Below, piece after piece: positions 40,571-49,147 of a stretch of DNA of 64,000 nt; the stretch's first letter is position 1, and each line of letters starts with the position of its first letter. Location: assembly GCF_000761445.1 (NCBI RefSeq), contig NZ_KN196471.1, forward strand, positions 177,554 through 241,553. Direction: 5' to 3'. Source of the stretch: Oleiagrimonas soli (lineage in GTDB: Bacteria; Pseudomonadota; Gammaproteobacteria; Xanthomonadales; Rhodanobacteraceae). The translations under genes were made by a program, and so were the position numbers. The notes under the pieces were generated by a model, which ran no database searches, had not been told where the DNA came from, and saw nothing but the letters and a program-made list of their open reading frames with translations.

Positions 40571-41544
40571 TTCCATGAAAACCGTACGAGCATGGATACC
40601 TCGGATCGGGAATAAATGAATAGGCGGTGATTGCGTCACGAACCGATTTTATTCGATCAGCATGCAGATCATGCCCAAGTGGAGGCATGCCTCTGACTTG
40701 AGGTTTTTACGCGGAAGACCTTGACTTCACACCTTGCTCCACTCCAAGAACACACCTTCCAAAGCGCATCTTTCGTGCGATATCTTCGATTATCTTTAGC
40801 AGTCCATTTAAACGTTTTAAAAATCGAAATGACTGCCCGCGAATCGCCTTTTTCTGCAGCTCCCGCAAAGCTAACGTGTTGAACCTCGACTGGCCCGAAA
40901 CGTTCGACGCATTCTGGAAGGCATCTCTTGGTCTGCATTTGATGCACAGGACTACACAAGGACGAAAAGGGAATCGATCAAGGGGGGCTTGATAGCACTC
41001 TATCTTCTTTGTCGTCGCGCCTTGAACCCAAGCACGAACTCGTCCCTGAAGAGCTGCATCACATGCGCATTGCCACACTTTGTTTGCCGGCACAGTCGGC
41101 TAGCATGTTCATCCCCGTCGAGCTCTATCTCGTCATGACGCCCGGCCGAAAGGGGATGCACGGCGAGAGCAGTCATGCCGAAGGGCATCGTGTTTGCTAT
41201 CGTTTGCCTGACCCCCCCCCCAACCGCCGAATTCCGCTGGCAATGCGACCAAATGGGAAAAAGATAATCTATGCATGATCAGAGTGCGCACCCGCGCCTT
41301 GACCGACTGTGAATGTCGAAATAGATAGTTGCATCCACTCTTCGATCCGCATCGACTGCGCAAGAAATGCAATGCCACCTCCTCCCTTTCGGGAATATCG
41401 AACCGCCCCCCCTTTTTCGCTGACTCGGTCATCCATTCCACTTTGGCGTTACAGGCAACTAACGGCCAGTAGTAGATAGTGATTGCGCTGGCATCAACTA
41501 CGTTGCCGCCCGACCTCCCCCGGAATGTGGTTGAGGCTAAGATC
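40571..41544. other. Gene-poor AT-richer region with a C10 homopolymer
   Basis: Nearly 1 kb with lower G+C than the flanks and only short unconvincing frames. A run of ten C bases lies at 41212-41221, and further C and T runs occur near 41400-41415. No repeats, RNA genes or terminators were recognised. Confidence 0.5.
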
Positions 41545-41790
41545 ATGAATATTCATATGCCTGTTCGCTCCTTCTGGCGCATCAGCACCTGGTGTACCCG
41601 CTTCAACGATCGCGCAAAGAAAGCGGAGACACTGCCAACGACGACCCGGCGACAGCGGCTGCTGGCTGCGCAGGATCTCAAGAGGGAAGGTCAACGTGCG
41701 GTTAGGCTTGCACTACTGAAACGGACCAAGAAAGAAGGCCAAAGCAGTGCGACCACGTCGTGTTGGAAACATTGGGCCACGGGGAAGTAA
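41545..41790 (+). CDS. Small basic hypothetical protein
   Basis: 81-codon frame. GAGG at 41533-41536 is eight bases before ATG 41545, a good ribosome-binding site. The product is strongly basic (AKKAETLPTTTRRQRLLAAQ, LLKRTKKEGQ) and unlike any family I recognise. It lies 81 bp before nhaA on the same strand. Could be a real small gene or chance. Confidence 0.35.
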   Translation: MNIHMPVRSFWRISTWCTRFNDRAKKAETLPTTTRRQRLLAAQDLKREGQRAVRLALLKRTKKEGQSSATTSCWKHWATGK

Positions 41791-41871
41791 TGGTTATCGA
41801 CAAGCTTCAATGCCGTTCGCAGATCCTGTGAGCATTGACATGTCGGTGCACACCCATCGCAGAGGCGGCCC

Positions 41872-43221
41872 ATGGAGCCAAATCAGCAAGTAAGTTCGAA
41901 AGCCACCCGGTTGCCGAAGACATTCATCGATCGGCTCACGACCCCCTTTGTGCGCTTCTTGCACATCGAGTCTGCGACCGGCGGCATGCTTCTGTTGTTC
42001 ACCATTGTCGCGCTCGTACTGTCCAACTCGCCGTGGGCCAGCGCGTTCGAACACATCTGGGAGACGCGTATAGGCCTTCAGCTTGGCTCGTTCGAGTTCG
42101 GGCGCCCACTGCGGGGGTGGATCAACGACGGCCTGATGACGCTGTTCTTCTTTCTTGTAGCACTGGAACTCAAGCGGGAACTCGTACTGGGAGAGTTGAG
42201 CACACCACGCATGGCCGCGCTCTCCATCGCGGCAGCCCTGGGCGGCATGATCATTCCTGCTGCGATATATCTGCTGCTGCAGATGGGGCAGCCCGGGCAA
42301 CATGGATGGGGCACGGTCATGGCAACCGACACGGCGTTTGTCATCGGCAGCTTGGCCTTGCTTGGCTCGCGCATCCCACAGAGTTTGCGCGTATTCATGC
42401 TCTCCCTGGCGATCGTGGACGACATCGGTGCCATCCTTGTCGTCGCCCTCGGCTATAGCAACCATATGGCTTGGTGGCCATTGTTGATGGCGGGACTGGG
42501 CTTGGTGGTGATACACGTCATGGCCAAGCTGGGTATTCGAGGGTTTTCTCTCTACCTCCTGATCGGTGGATTCGTCTGGCTCGCCGTGGATGCGTCCGGG
42601 ACTCACGCCACCATCACAGGCGTGATACTCGGCCTGATGACTCCGGCACGCCGCTGGGTCAGCGACAAGCGGCTGTACGCCATACTAAATCAGGTCATCG
42701 CGCACCCTGCCAGCAACGAAAGTAGTGGCGATACGAAGGATCGGCAAACCTTGAGGATGGCCGAAATCGCAGCTCGGGAAACACTGTCCCCGGTCGAGCG
42801 TCTGGAGATCGCATTGCATCCGTGGGTGGGCTTTTTCATCATGCCCCTGTTCGCACTCGCAAACGCAGGACTTCCACTTACGGCAAGTGCGCTGGGCAAT
42901 TCGGTCACCATAGCGATTTTCCTCGGATTCGTTCTGGGCAAGCCACTTGGCATTCTGTTGTTTAGTTGGTTGGCCTTGCGTTTGCGCATCGCCGACCGCC
43001 CCCCGGAACTCACTTGGAAATTGCTGATAGGCGGCAGCCTGCTTGCCGGAATCGGCTTCACCATGGCGTTATTTATTGCGAGCATGGCTTTCGGCACCAG
43101 TTTGATTGAAAGTGCCAAGATGGGAATCTTTCTAGCATCGATCTTTTCTGCGCTAGCGGGTCTGATTTTCTTGATGAGGCTCCCAACCCGAGATGAAACC
43201 TCATATATACCAGGCGCATAA
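41872..43221 (+). CDS. nhaA: Na+/H+ antiporter NhaA
   Basis: 449-residue inner-membrane antiporter that exports Na+ (or Li+) in exchange for H+. It has about 12 helices. The ion-site pair is in LSLAIVDDIGAILVVALGY near residue 182, and early blocks are TPFVRFLHIESATGGMLL and LMTLFFFLVALELKRELV. A cytoplasmic loop of about 60 residues (245-305) is longer than in E. coli NhaA (388 residues) and accounts for much of the extra length. ATG 41872. It is at the right side of the accessory region and less GC-rich than host genes; probably adaptive cargo for salt or alkaline stress. Confidence 0.95.
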   Translation: MEPNQQVSSKATRLPKTFIDRLTTPFVRFLHIESATGGMLLLFTIVALVLSNSPWASAFEHIWETRIGLQLGSFEFGRPLRGWINDGLMTLFFFLVALELKRELVLGELSTPRMAALSIAAALGGMIIPAAIYLLLQMGQPGQHGWGTVMATDTAFVIGSLALLGSRIPQSLRVFMLSLAIVDDIGAILVVALGYSNHMAWWPLLMAGLGLVVIHVMAKLGIRGFSLYLLIGGFVWLAVDASGTHATITGVILGLMTPARRWVSDKRLYAILNQVIAHPASNESSGDTKDRQTLRMAEIAARETLSPVERLEIALHPWVGFFIMPLFALANAGLPLTASALGNSVTIAIFLGFVLGKPLGILLFSWLALRLRIADRPPELTWKLLIGGSLLAGIGFTMALFIASMAFGTSLIESAKMGIFLASIFSALAGLIFLMRLPTRDETSYIPGA

Positions 43222-43342
43222 CGTTCCCGTTATGCACGGCATAGCCGTGTCCATTCGTATCGACTGCCGAGCGTCGACCTTTTTCGAATACACTCTTTAA
43301 ATAACCGAAATACCCAGCAATAGAGTGATGCACAAATTTCAC

Positions 43343-43365
43343 TTACTCACAACTTTACTCACTTC
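43343..43365 (+). repeat. ACTCAC-type direct repeat, copy 2
   Basis: Near-copy (21/23) of 25321-25343 in the same orientation, 120 bp after nhaA. Candidate right boundary of the larger accessory segment. Confidence 0.6.
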
Positions 43366-43510
43366 TGATTTTTCGCCTTTGCGAACATCAAAGAGCACAG
43401 AGTCGGCATGCGAAATAGGTCCACTAACGGCAGATACTCAGTCAGACAAATCCGCCCCCATGTGGTGGTCCGCATACCCTAGCGGGGTGCCTTGTAGCCA
43501 TGCAATCTGG

Positions 43511-43654
43511 CTACATGGCACCCACTAGACCTAGTCGATTCACCCGCCCAATACGCAACCACCAGTTCTCATCCTGGTTTTGAGCTTTCGCCTTCTTCGC
43601 CAAAGCATGGTGCTTGGTGGTCATGATCTGCTCATCGGTGAAGCGCTTCTTCAT
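43511..43654 (-). pseudogene. IS3-family transposase OrfA relic
   Basis: Starts MKKRFTDEQIM, the canonical N-terminus of IS3-type OrfA proteins, but after about 11 residues the sequence diverges (TTKHHALAKKAKAQNQDENW) and stops after 47 codons. No OrfB and no clear terminal repeats are seen. An inverted repeat TGTAGCCA / TGGCTACA (43493-43515) lies at its 3' end, and GGCTACAC recurs at 43700. The rest of 43222-43825 has no gene. Confidence 0.6.
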
Positions 43655-43825
43655 GAGCTCTCCCTGCCTTGCTTAGGGTAGAGAACTCACCTGCCAGCTG
43701 GCTACACGATCCGTCTCAGGTCAACGTGATGCTGCGGCTCGGGCACGAGAGGGTTCCTAACGCCGTTTCCGACCTTGACACTTGCACCATAAACCCCCAA
43801 TCTAAGCAGTGTAAAGATTGAGGGC

Positions 43826-44854
43826 ATGGTGCAGATGAGCGACACAGTTCTTGTAACCGGCGTTTCGGGTTTTCTCGGCGGCCATGTCGCGCTGGCGCTC
43901 TTGAGCAAGGGCTTTGCGGTGCGCGGGAGCCTGCGCGACATGACGCGTGCGGATGCCGTTCGCAGCTCGCTCAGGGACGCCGGCGCCGATACCTCCCGCC
44001 TTGAATTCTGCCCGCTCGATCTGCTGCGCGAGGACGGATGGTCGGACGCGACGCGAGGCTGCCGCTTCGTTCAGCACACGGCGTCGCCGTTTGTGCTGAC
44101 GATGCCCAAGGATGAGAACGACTTGATCGAACCCGCCGTCGCCGGCACGCGCCGCGCGGTGCAAGCCGGCCTCGACGCGGGCGCCGAGCGCATCGTGGTC
44201 ACCTCCTCGGTCGCCGCGATCGACGGTGGCCACACGCGATATCATCGCACGCTTACAGCGTCGGACTGGACGGAGGTCGATGGTCCGCGCGTTACGGCCT
44301 ATACCAAGTCCAAGACGCTAGCGGAACGCAAGGCTTGGGCGATCGCGAGGCGTTTCGGTGCCACCGAAAGGCTGGCGGTGATCAATCCCGGCACCATGCT
44401 GGGGCCGCTGCTCGGCGACGATCCCGGCACCTCGGCAGTCGTCATCCAGCGCATGCTCAAGGGTGAGATGCCGATGCTGCCGGACCTCATCCTGCCCTAT
44501 GTCGACGTCCGGGATGTCTCCGAGGCGCATGTCACGGCCATGACGGCCGAAAGGGCGGCCGGGAAACGAACGATTGTGACGAACGCCGCCATTCCGCTCA
44601 TCGAGATCGCGGGTATCTTGAGGGATCGCATGGGTGCCGCCGCCGCAAAGGTGCCAACCCGCCGAATGCCGAGTTGGATGGCAAGGGCGTTCGCTCTGTT
44701 CGACCGCTCGCTACGCGACGGAATGACCTATCTGGATGTCCGGCGGAGCTATGACGTGGGAGCAGGCAGCGCCCTGCTGGGCAGGGCGCTTCTATCGACA
44801 GAAGATGCGGTGCAAGCGACCGCTGACAGTCTGATCGCTCGGCGCCTCGTCTAA
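43826..44854 (+). CDS. NAD(P)-dependent epimerase/reductase, dihydroflavonol-reductase-like
   Basis: 342-residue extended short-chain dehydrogenase. Cofactor loop VTGVSGFLGGHVALALL near residues 10-26; active site with VVTSSVAAIDGG near 130 (catalytic Ser) and a TAYTKSKTLAERKAW stretch giving the YxxxK pair near 160. The group includes dihydroflavonol 4-reductase-like and aldehyde reductases acting on varied carbonyls; the substrate cannot be told. ATG 43826 or 43835 are both possible (GAGGG better fits the second). Convergent with a TetR gene, 24 bp apart, which may regulate it. Confidence 0.85.
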   Translation: MVQMSDTVLVTGVSGFLGGHVALALLSKGFAVRGSLRDMTRADAVRSSLRDAGADTSRLEFCPLDLLREDGWSDATRGCRFVQHTASPFVLTMPKDENDLIEPAVAGTRRAVQAGLDAGAERIVVTSSVAAIDGGHTRYHRTLTASDWTEVDGPRVTAYTKSKTLAERKAWAIARRFGATERLAVINPGTMLGPLLGDDPGTSAVVIQRMLKGEMPMLPDLILPYVDVRDVSEAHVTAMTAERAAGKRTIVTNAAIPLIEIAGILRDRMGAAAAKVPTRRMPSWMARAFALFDRSLRDGMTYLDVRRSYDVGAGSALLGRALLSTEDAVQATADSLIARRLV

Positions 44855-44878
44855 CCTACGGCAAAAAACGAGTCCTGG

Positions 44879-45490
44879 TTAGCGGAAGCCGCCCTCGACC
44901 AAGAGCCGCAACGAGCGAGGTAGCGTTGCACGGGCCGTTGCCTCCGCGGTCTCGCGATCGAGGCCGAAGCTCCCCTCGATCATCAGGCGCGCGAAGCCAT
45001 GAACGATCGACCAGCAGGCGAAGGTTGCCGCCATGCGTGGATCGTCATCGGGGAGACGCTCCGCGTCGGCACCGCGGACTCGTCGATCAAGTATGTGAAA
45101 GGCCCTGTTCTTCTCGCGCAGAAGGTCGGCATCGGTAAGGTCGAGCAATGCAGCTTGCCACATCAGCTCGTACAAGGCGGGCTGCTTCGCGGCGAACGCG
45201 AGATAGGCCTCACCCTGGGCGATGATCTTATCGGTCTTCGACGCGCCCGTCTGGTCTGCAGCCGCAAGACTGTCGGCAAGGCGCTGGAAGGCACCGGTCG
45301 CAAGCGCGGTCAGCATCGCTCGCGTATCGGCGAAATGATGTTTCGGTGCCGCCGACGTGACGCCAGCGCGGCGCGCCGTTTCGCGTAGGCTGAACCCGGT
45401 CACGCCTTTGTCGGTCAGCACCGCGAGTGCCGCATCGAGCAACGCGGCGCGAAGGTTGCCATGGTGGTAAGCGCGGGTGGACATCATCAT
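44879..45490 (-). CDS. TetR/AcrR-family transcriptional regulator
   Basis: About 203 residues. The N-terminal HTH is AYHHGNLRAALLDAALAVL followed by GFSLRETARRAGVTSAAPKH and HFADTRAMLTALA, the standard TetR DNA-binding domain; the rest is a helical ligand-binding domain of the WHG type. Three consecutive ATGs (complements at 45490, 45487, 45484) are candidate starts; the first is given, the last has the best spacing from GAGG. Likely ligand-controlled repressor of itself and the convergent reductase gene. Confidence 0.9.
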   Translation of the reverse strand: MMMSTRAYHHGNLRAALLDAALAVLTDKGVTGFSLRETARRAGVTSAAPKHHFADTRAMLTALATGAFQRLADSLAAADQTGASKTDKIIAQGEAYLAFAAKQPALYELMWQAALLDLTDADLLREKNRAFHILDRRVRGADAERLPDDDPRMAATFACWSIVHGFARLMIEGSFGLDRETAEATARATLPRSLRLLVEGGFR

Positions 45491-45699
45491 CTGCCTCGGT
45501 TCGACATGGTCGCACCATGCTGTCACCAAGTCTGATGATGCAAGGCTGACGACCCTGCATCGTTTGTCGCGACTATAAGGTCGTCCGTTACCGAGAGGTG
45601 GTTCGCATCATGGGATCGAAATCGGAACCGCTGCAAACCCTCGTCGCCGCTTCTAGGGCAGAAACGGCGGCGTTCGGCATTCGCAGTTCTGTTCTGAAG

Positions 45700-45776
45700 T
45701 GGCGCGCTCGGCGGGATTCGAACCCACGACCCCTGCCTTCGGAGGGCAGTACTCTATCCAGCTGAGCTACGAGCGC
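45700..45776 (-). tRNA. tRNA-Arg (anticodon CCG)
   Basis: 77-nt tRNA with encoded CCA on the minus strand. Acceptor GCGCTCG pairs with CGAGCGC; anticodon stem CTGCC/GGCAG encloses CTCCGAA, giving CCG; T-arm GTGGG-TTCGAAT-CCCGC. Very similar to E. coli argX. Confidence 0.95.
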
Positions 45777-45947
45777 GTTGTCGCGCATTGTAGCCGAGGC
45801 GCGGGGCTGCGCCTACGCCTGCGCATGGACGGCTGGCAAGACCCGGCCGGGCCTACGCAAATAATCTCTAGTCCAGCATGGCGCGCGGCGCGTCCCTGGG
45901 TCTAGAATCGGCGTTCGACGGATGGGGATGCCGTCGCCACGGATGCA

Positions 45948-47576
45948 ATGTCAGTGGAAGAATCGAATACGATGCCGCCGGATCGCGAGCGCATGCCGCG
46001 TCCGCCCTTGCAGCGCGCCGCCTGGTTCGCGCTGGCCTATGTGCTTCTCAGTGTGGTCTGGATCGCTGGATCGGATGCCTTGCTGCACGCCTGGATCACC
46101 GACCACGCGGTGCTGAGGCAGGCGCAGACCTGGAAAGGCGCAGCATTCGTGTTGATCACCGGCGGCCTGCTGTTCGTGCTGCTGTATCGTCTGTTCCGCC
46201 ACGACGCGCACCTGCTGCGTCGCTACGCCAGACAACGCAGCGACGTGCAGATGCTCAACCAGTTCCGCGAAAGCGTCATCGACAACGCCAGCATCTGGAT
46301 CAACGTGCTCGACCCCCAGGCGAGGGTGGTCTTGTGGAACAAGGCCGCCGAGCAGATCAGCGGCTACAGCCGCGACGAAGTGATCGGACGCAGCGACATC
46401 TGGGAGCAGCTCTACCCCGACCGCGACTACCGCGAGAGCGTCACCGCCAAGGTCAGCGAGATTCTCGCCCAGGGCGTCGAGGTGGAGAACCTGGAGACCC
46501 GCATCCGCTGCCGTGACGGCCAGGAGAAAATCGTCTCCTGGAACTCGCGCCGTTTCTTCTCCGAGGACAACGCACTGGGCTCGATTGCCATCGGCCGCGA
46601 CGTCACCGACCGTAAGCAGATGCAGCAGATGCTGCGCGCACGCGACCGGCAGCTGGCGATCCTGATGGCCAACGTGCCCGGCATGGTCTACCGTCGCCGC
46701 AACAACACCGACTGGACGCTGCGTTTCGTTTCCAGCGGATGTCTTGGGCTGACCGGCTACACCGCCGACGACCTGGTCGAGAACCGCGGCATGTCCTACG
46801 CCTCGCTGGTGCACCCGGAAGACCGCGAGCGCGTGCAGGACGAAACCCATCGCGCGCTCAACGAGAACCAGGCCTTCACGCTGGAATACCGCATCCGCCA
46901 TCGCAGCGGCCAGCACCGCTGGGTGTGGGAACAGGGGCGTGCCGTGCAGGCCGACGACGGTCCGCATCTGGAAGGCATCATCGTCAACATCACCGACCGC
47001 AAGCGCGTGGAGCATCAGCTTGAGCAGCTTGCCGTGCAGGACCCGCTGACTGGTCTGCGCAACCGGCGCGAGCTGGAGATCACACTGCAGGACGCGGTGG
47101 AACAGGCCGAAAGCGCGCGGCGTCCTCTGGCGCTGCTCTGGATCGACATCGACGACTTCAAGCGCATCAACGACGTCCACGGCCACCTGGCCGGCGACGA
47201 AGTCCTGCGCCAGGTCAGCCGCGTGATCCGCGACCACCTGCGCTCGGACGACATGGCGGCGCGCTACGGTGGCGACGAGATCGTCGTGGCATTGCCGGGC
47301 ATGGACGCGCAGGCCGCGACGCGCATCGCCGAGACCCTGCAGCAAGCCGTGCGCGCACTGCGGCTGCGACTGCCCGGCGGCGAGCCGATCGCCATCACTC
47401 TCAGCATTGGCGTAGCCGCCGTGCCCGAGCATGTCGCCACGGCCGAGCAGCTGGCCGAAGCGGCCGACCGCGCGATGTACCGCGCCAAGGAGGCCGGGCG
47501 CAACCAGATATGCAATGCCTTGCCGATGCCGCCACCGACACCGCATGCAGACAGCGAGGTAAGGAGCCCAGGATGA
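45948..47576 (+). CDS. Membrane-anchored PAS-PAS-GGDEF protein (diguanylate cyclase)
   Basis: 542 residues. Two N-terminal transmembrane helices (about 25-45 and 65-85) are followed by PAS 1 (about 105-225, WNKAAEQISGYSRDEVIGRS), PAS 2 (about 230-350, GCLGLTGYTADDLVENRG) and a GGDEF domain. The latter has LWIDIDDFKRINDVHGHLAG and the active loop YGGDEI. The final residue is Ile instead of the usual Phe, which is tolerated in active enzymes. RSDD five residues before the loop is an RxxD I-site. It would make c-di-GMP in response to a PAS-detected signal. It overlaps the pepsin-avidin gene by ATGA. Confidence 0.92.
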   Translation: MSVEESNTMPPDRERMPRPPLQRAAWFALAYVLLSVVWIAGSDALLHAWITDHAVLRQAQTWKGAAFVLITGGLLFVLLYRLFRHDAHLLRRYARQRSDVQMLNQFRESVIDNASIWINVLDPQARVVLWNKAAEQISGYSRDEVIGRSDIWEQLYPDRDYRESVTAKVSEILAQGVEVENLETRIRCRDGQEKIVSWNSRRFFSEDNALGSIAIGRDVTDRKQMQQMLRARDRQLAILMANVPGMVYRRRNNTDWTLRFVSSGCLGLTGYTADDLVENRGMSYASLVHPEDRERVQDETHRALNENQAFTLEYRIRHRSGQHRWVWEQGRAVQADDGPHLEGIIVNITDRKRVEHQLEQLAVQDPLTGLRNRRELEITLQDAVEQAESARRPLALLWIDIDDFKRINDVHGHLAGDEVLRQVSRVIRDHLRSDDMAARYGGDEIVVALPGMDAQAATRIAETLQQAVRALRLRLPGGEPIAITLSIGVAAVPEHVATAEQLAEAADRAMYRAKEAGRNQICNALPMPPPTPHADSEVRSPG

Positions 47577-49078
47577 ACCCCACGCGCACGGAAGCCGCAC
47601 ACACCTTCGCCACCGCACTCGACGCTGGCCGCATCGCCGCCGCAGACACGCCGCGCGTGCGCTTCCCGCTGCAGCGCGGCGCGATCACCGACAACGGCGC
47701 CACGCCCTGGACCTGCACGCTTGGCCTCGGCACGCCGGCGCAGTCGCTGCGCTTCATGCTCGACACCGGCACGGTGAACACCTGGATCACGTCGAGCGCC
47801 TGCACCACTCATGCCTGCTGCGCGCATCGCGCCTTCGACAGCGCGGCATCGCGCACTTTCCGCGCCAGCGGCCAGCCGCCGAAAGCGGTCGACTTCGGCC
47901 CCTGGGGCACGATGCAGGTGGAGCTCGGCTACGACGTCTGTCACCTGCAGCGCGACGTCGGTGGCCATGTCTCCACGACACCGCTGAACGAACCGATCAG
48001 CATCTATCTGGCTACCGAGTACCGCGGCGTGCAGTTCGCCATGCTCGACAGCGACGGCGGTCTGGCCATTCCGGCCGTGCCCTCAGCGCAACCGAGCGCC
48101 CTGCTCGAACAACTGACTCGGCAGGGCCTGATCGATCACGCGGTCGCGACCTTCGACGTCGATCCGCTGCTCGGACGCGGCGAATGCACGATGGGCGCGA
48201 TCGATCCGACGCGGTTCGATCCGGCCAGCCTCAACGTGATGCCGGTGCAACCGCTGCAGGGCGATCTGTCCTACCTGTGGAACGTGCCGATGCAGGCGCT
48301 GCGCTGCGGCGGCAACGTGGTGGCCGAACACAGCGCGCTGGTGCTGGATACCGGTTCGTCGCGCTTCAAAGGCGGCGCGGCGGTGATCGCGCGCTTGCAG
48401 AACGCCATCACCGACGGCGGCAAGCGCCCGCTGACGGTGCACGCGGCGACGGCGCTGGCCGCCTACCCCGACATCGAGGTCGAACTCAACGGCACGGTCT
48501 ACACGCTGACCCCGCCGCAGTATTTCCAGCGCCTCGGCGCGCACCGCTGGGAGGTCGGCGTGCACGTGCTGGAAGGCTTGCCGGACGAGATGCTGGTGGT
48601 CGGCTCGGTGTTCCTCGACTGGGTCTACAGCATCTTCTGGTACCAGCCGCCCGCGGTCGGACCGTGCATCGTGGCCCTGGCGCAACCACGCCGGAACACG
48701 CCCTCGCGCGTGACCGGTCTGTGGCGCAATGGCTTTGGCTCGACGCTGGACATCGGTCCGCTGGACGCCGACGGCTGCTTCCGCGGCCGCTACACCTCGA
48801 GCACCGGCGCCAGCGGCGACTATCCGGTCGTCGGCGTCGCCGACCCGCACCCGGACGGCGACAGCATCGCGATCTCGTTCGCGGTCAGCTGGCGCAGCCT
48901 GGTGGGCAAGCCGGACCCGTCGTGGCACTGGGTCTCGGGCTTCACCGGCCTGCTGCAGCGCAAGGACGGCGTCGATCAGATCGCCACCACCTACCTGCTG
49001 CAACAGAACGCCGACGCGCAGACGCCGGACTGGATGGCCACGGCGATCTACCCCTCGACCTTCGTCCGCATCGGCTGA
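47573..49078 (+). CDS. Pepsin-like aspartic protease fused to an avidin domain
   Basis: 501-residue two-part protein. Residues about 30-370 form a pepsin-like (family A1) domain: WTCTLGLGTPAQSLRFMLDT, first catalytic DTGT at 64-67, second catalytic DTGSS at 259-263 inside LVLDTGSSRFKGG, and the A1-type C-terminal lobe VVGSVFLDWVYSIFW near 342-356. Residues about 382-501 are an avidin/streptavidin fold: GLWRNGFGSTLDI, RGRYTSSTGASGDYPVVGV, ISFAVSWRSLVGK, DQIATTYLLQQ and PSTFVRI. By eye against streptavidin, Asn386, Ser390, Tyr407, Ser409 and Trp440 are kept, while the Trp108 and Asp128 equivalents are Tyr474 and Ser495. No signal peptide is visible. AAGGAG precedes ATG 47573, which overlaps the PAS-GGDEF stop. 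Bacterial pepsins are rare, and I know of no such fusion. Confidence 0.85.
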   Translation: MNPTRTEAAHTFATALDAGRIAAADTPRVRFPLQRGAITDNGATPWTCTLGLGTPAQSLRFMLDTGTVNTWITSSACTTHACCAHRAFDSAASRTFRASGQPPKAVDFGPWGTMQVELGYDVCHLQRDVGGHVSTTPLNEPISIYLATEYRGVQFAMLDSDGGLAIPAVPSAQPSALLEQLTRQGLIDHAVATFDVDPLLGRGECTMGAIDPTRFDPASLNVMPVQPLQGDLSYLWNVPMQALRCGGNVVAEHSALVLDTGSSRFKGGAAVIARLQNAITDGGKRPLTVHAATALAAYPDIEVELNGTVYTLTPPQYFQRLGAHRWEVGVHVLEGLPDEMLVVGSVFLDWVYSIFWYQPPAVGPCIVALAQPRRNTPSRVTGLWRNGFGSTLDIGPLDADGCFRGRYTSSTGASGDYPVVGVADPHPDGDSIAISFAVSWRSLVGKPDPSWHWVSGFTGLLQRKDGVDQIATTYLLQQNADAQTPDWMATAIYPSTFVRIG

Positions 49079-49086
49079 CTGCGCGC

Positions 49087-49122
49087 AAAAAAAGACCCCC
49101 GCCGTCGCCGGCGGAGGTCTTC
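49087..49122. terminator. Bidirectional terminator between pepsin-avidin and M61 genes
   Basis: AAGACCcCCGCCG, loop TCGC, CGGCGGaGGTCTT, with an A-run on the left and T-rich end on the right, between convergent genes. Serves both transcripts. Confidence 0.85.
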
Positions 49123-49147
49123 GCACAGGTTCGTGCGACAGGCAGGT

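Noticed and set aside
45588..45788. Minus-strand frame containing [20 protein letters not shown]
   Set aside because: This is the translated tRNA-Arg gene, a familiar artefact, not a protein.
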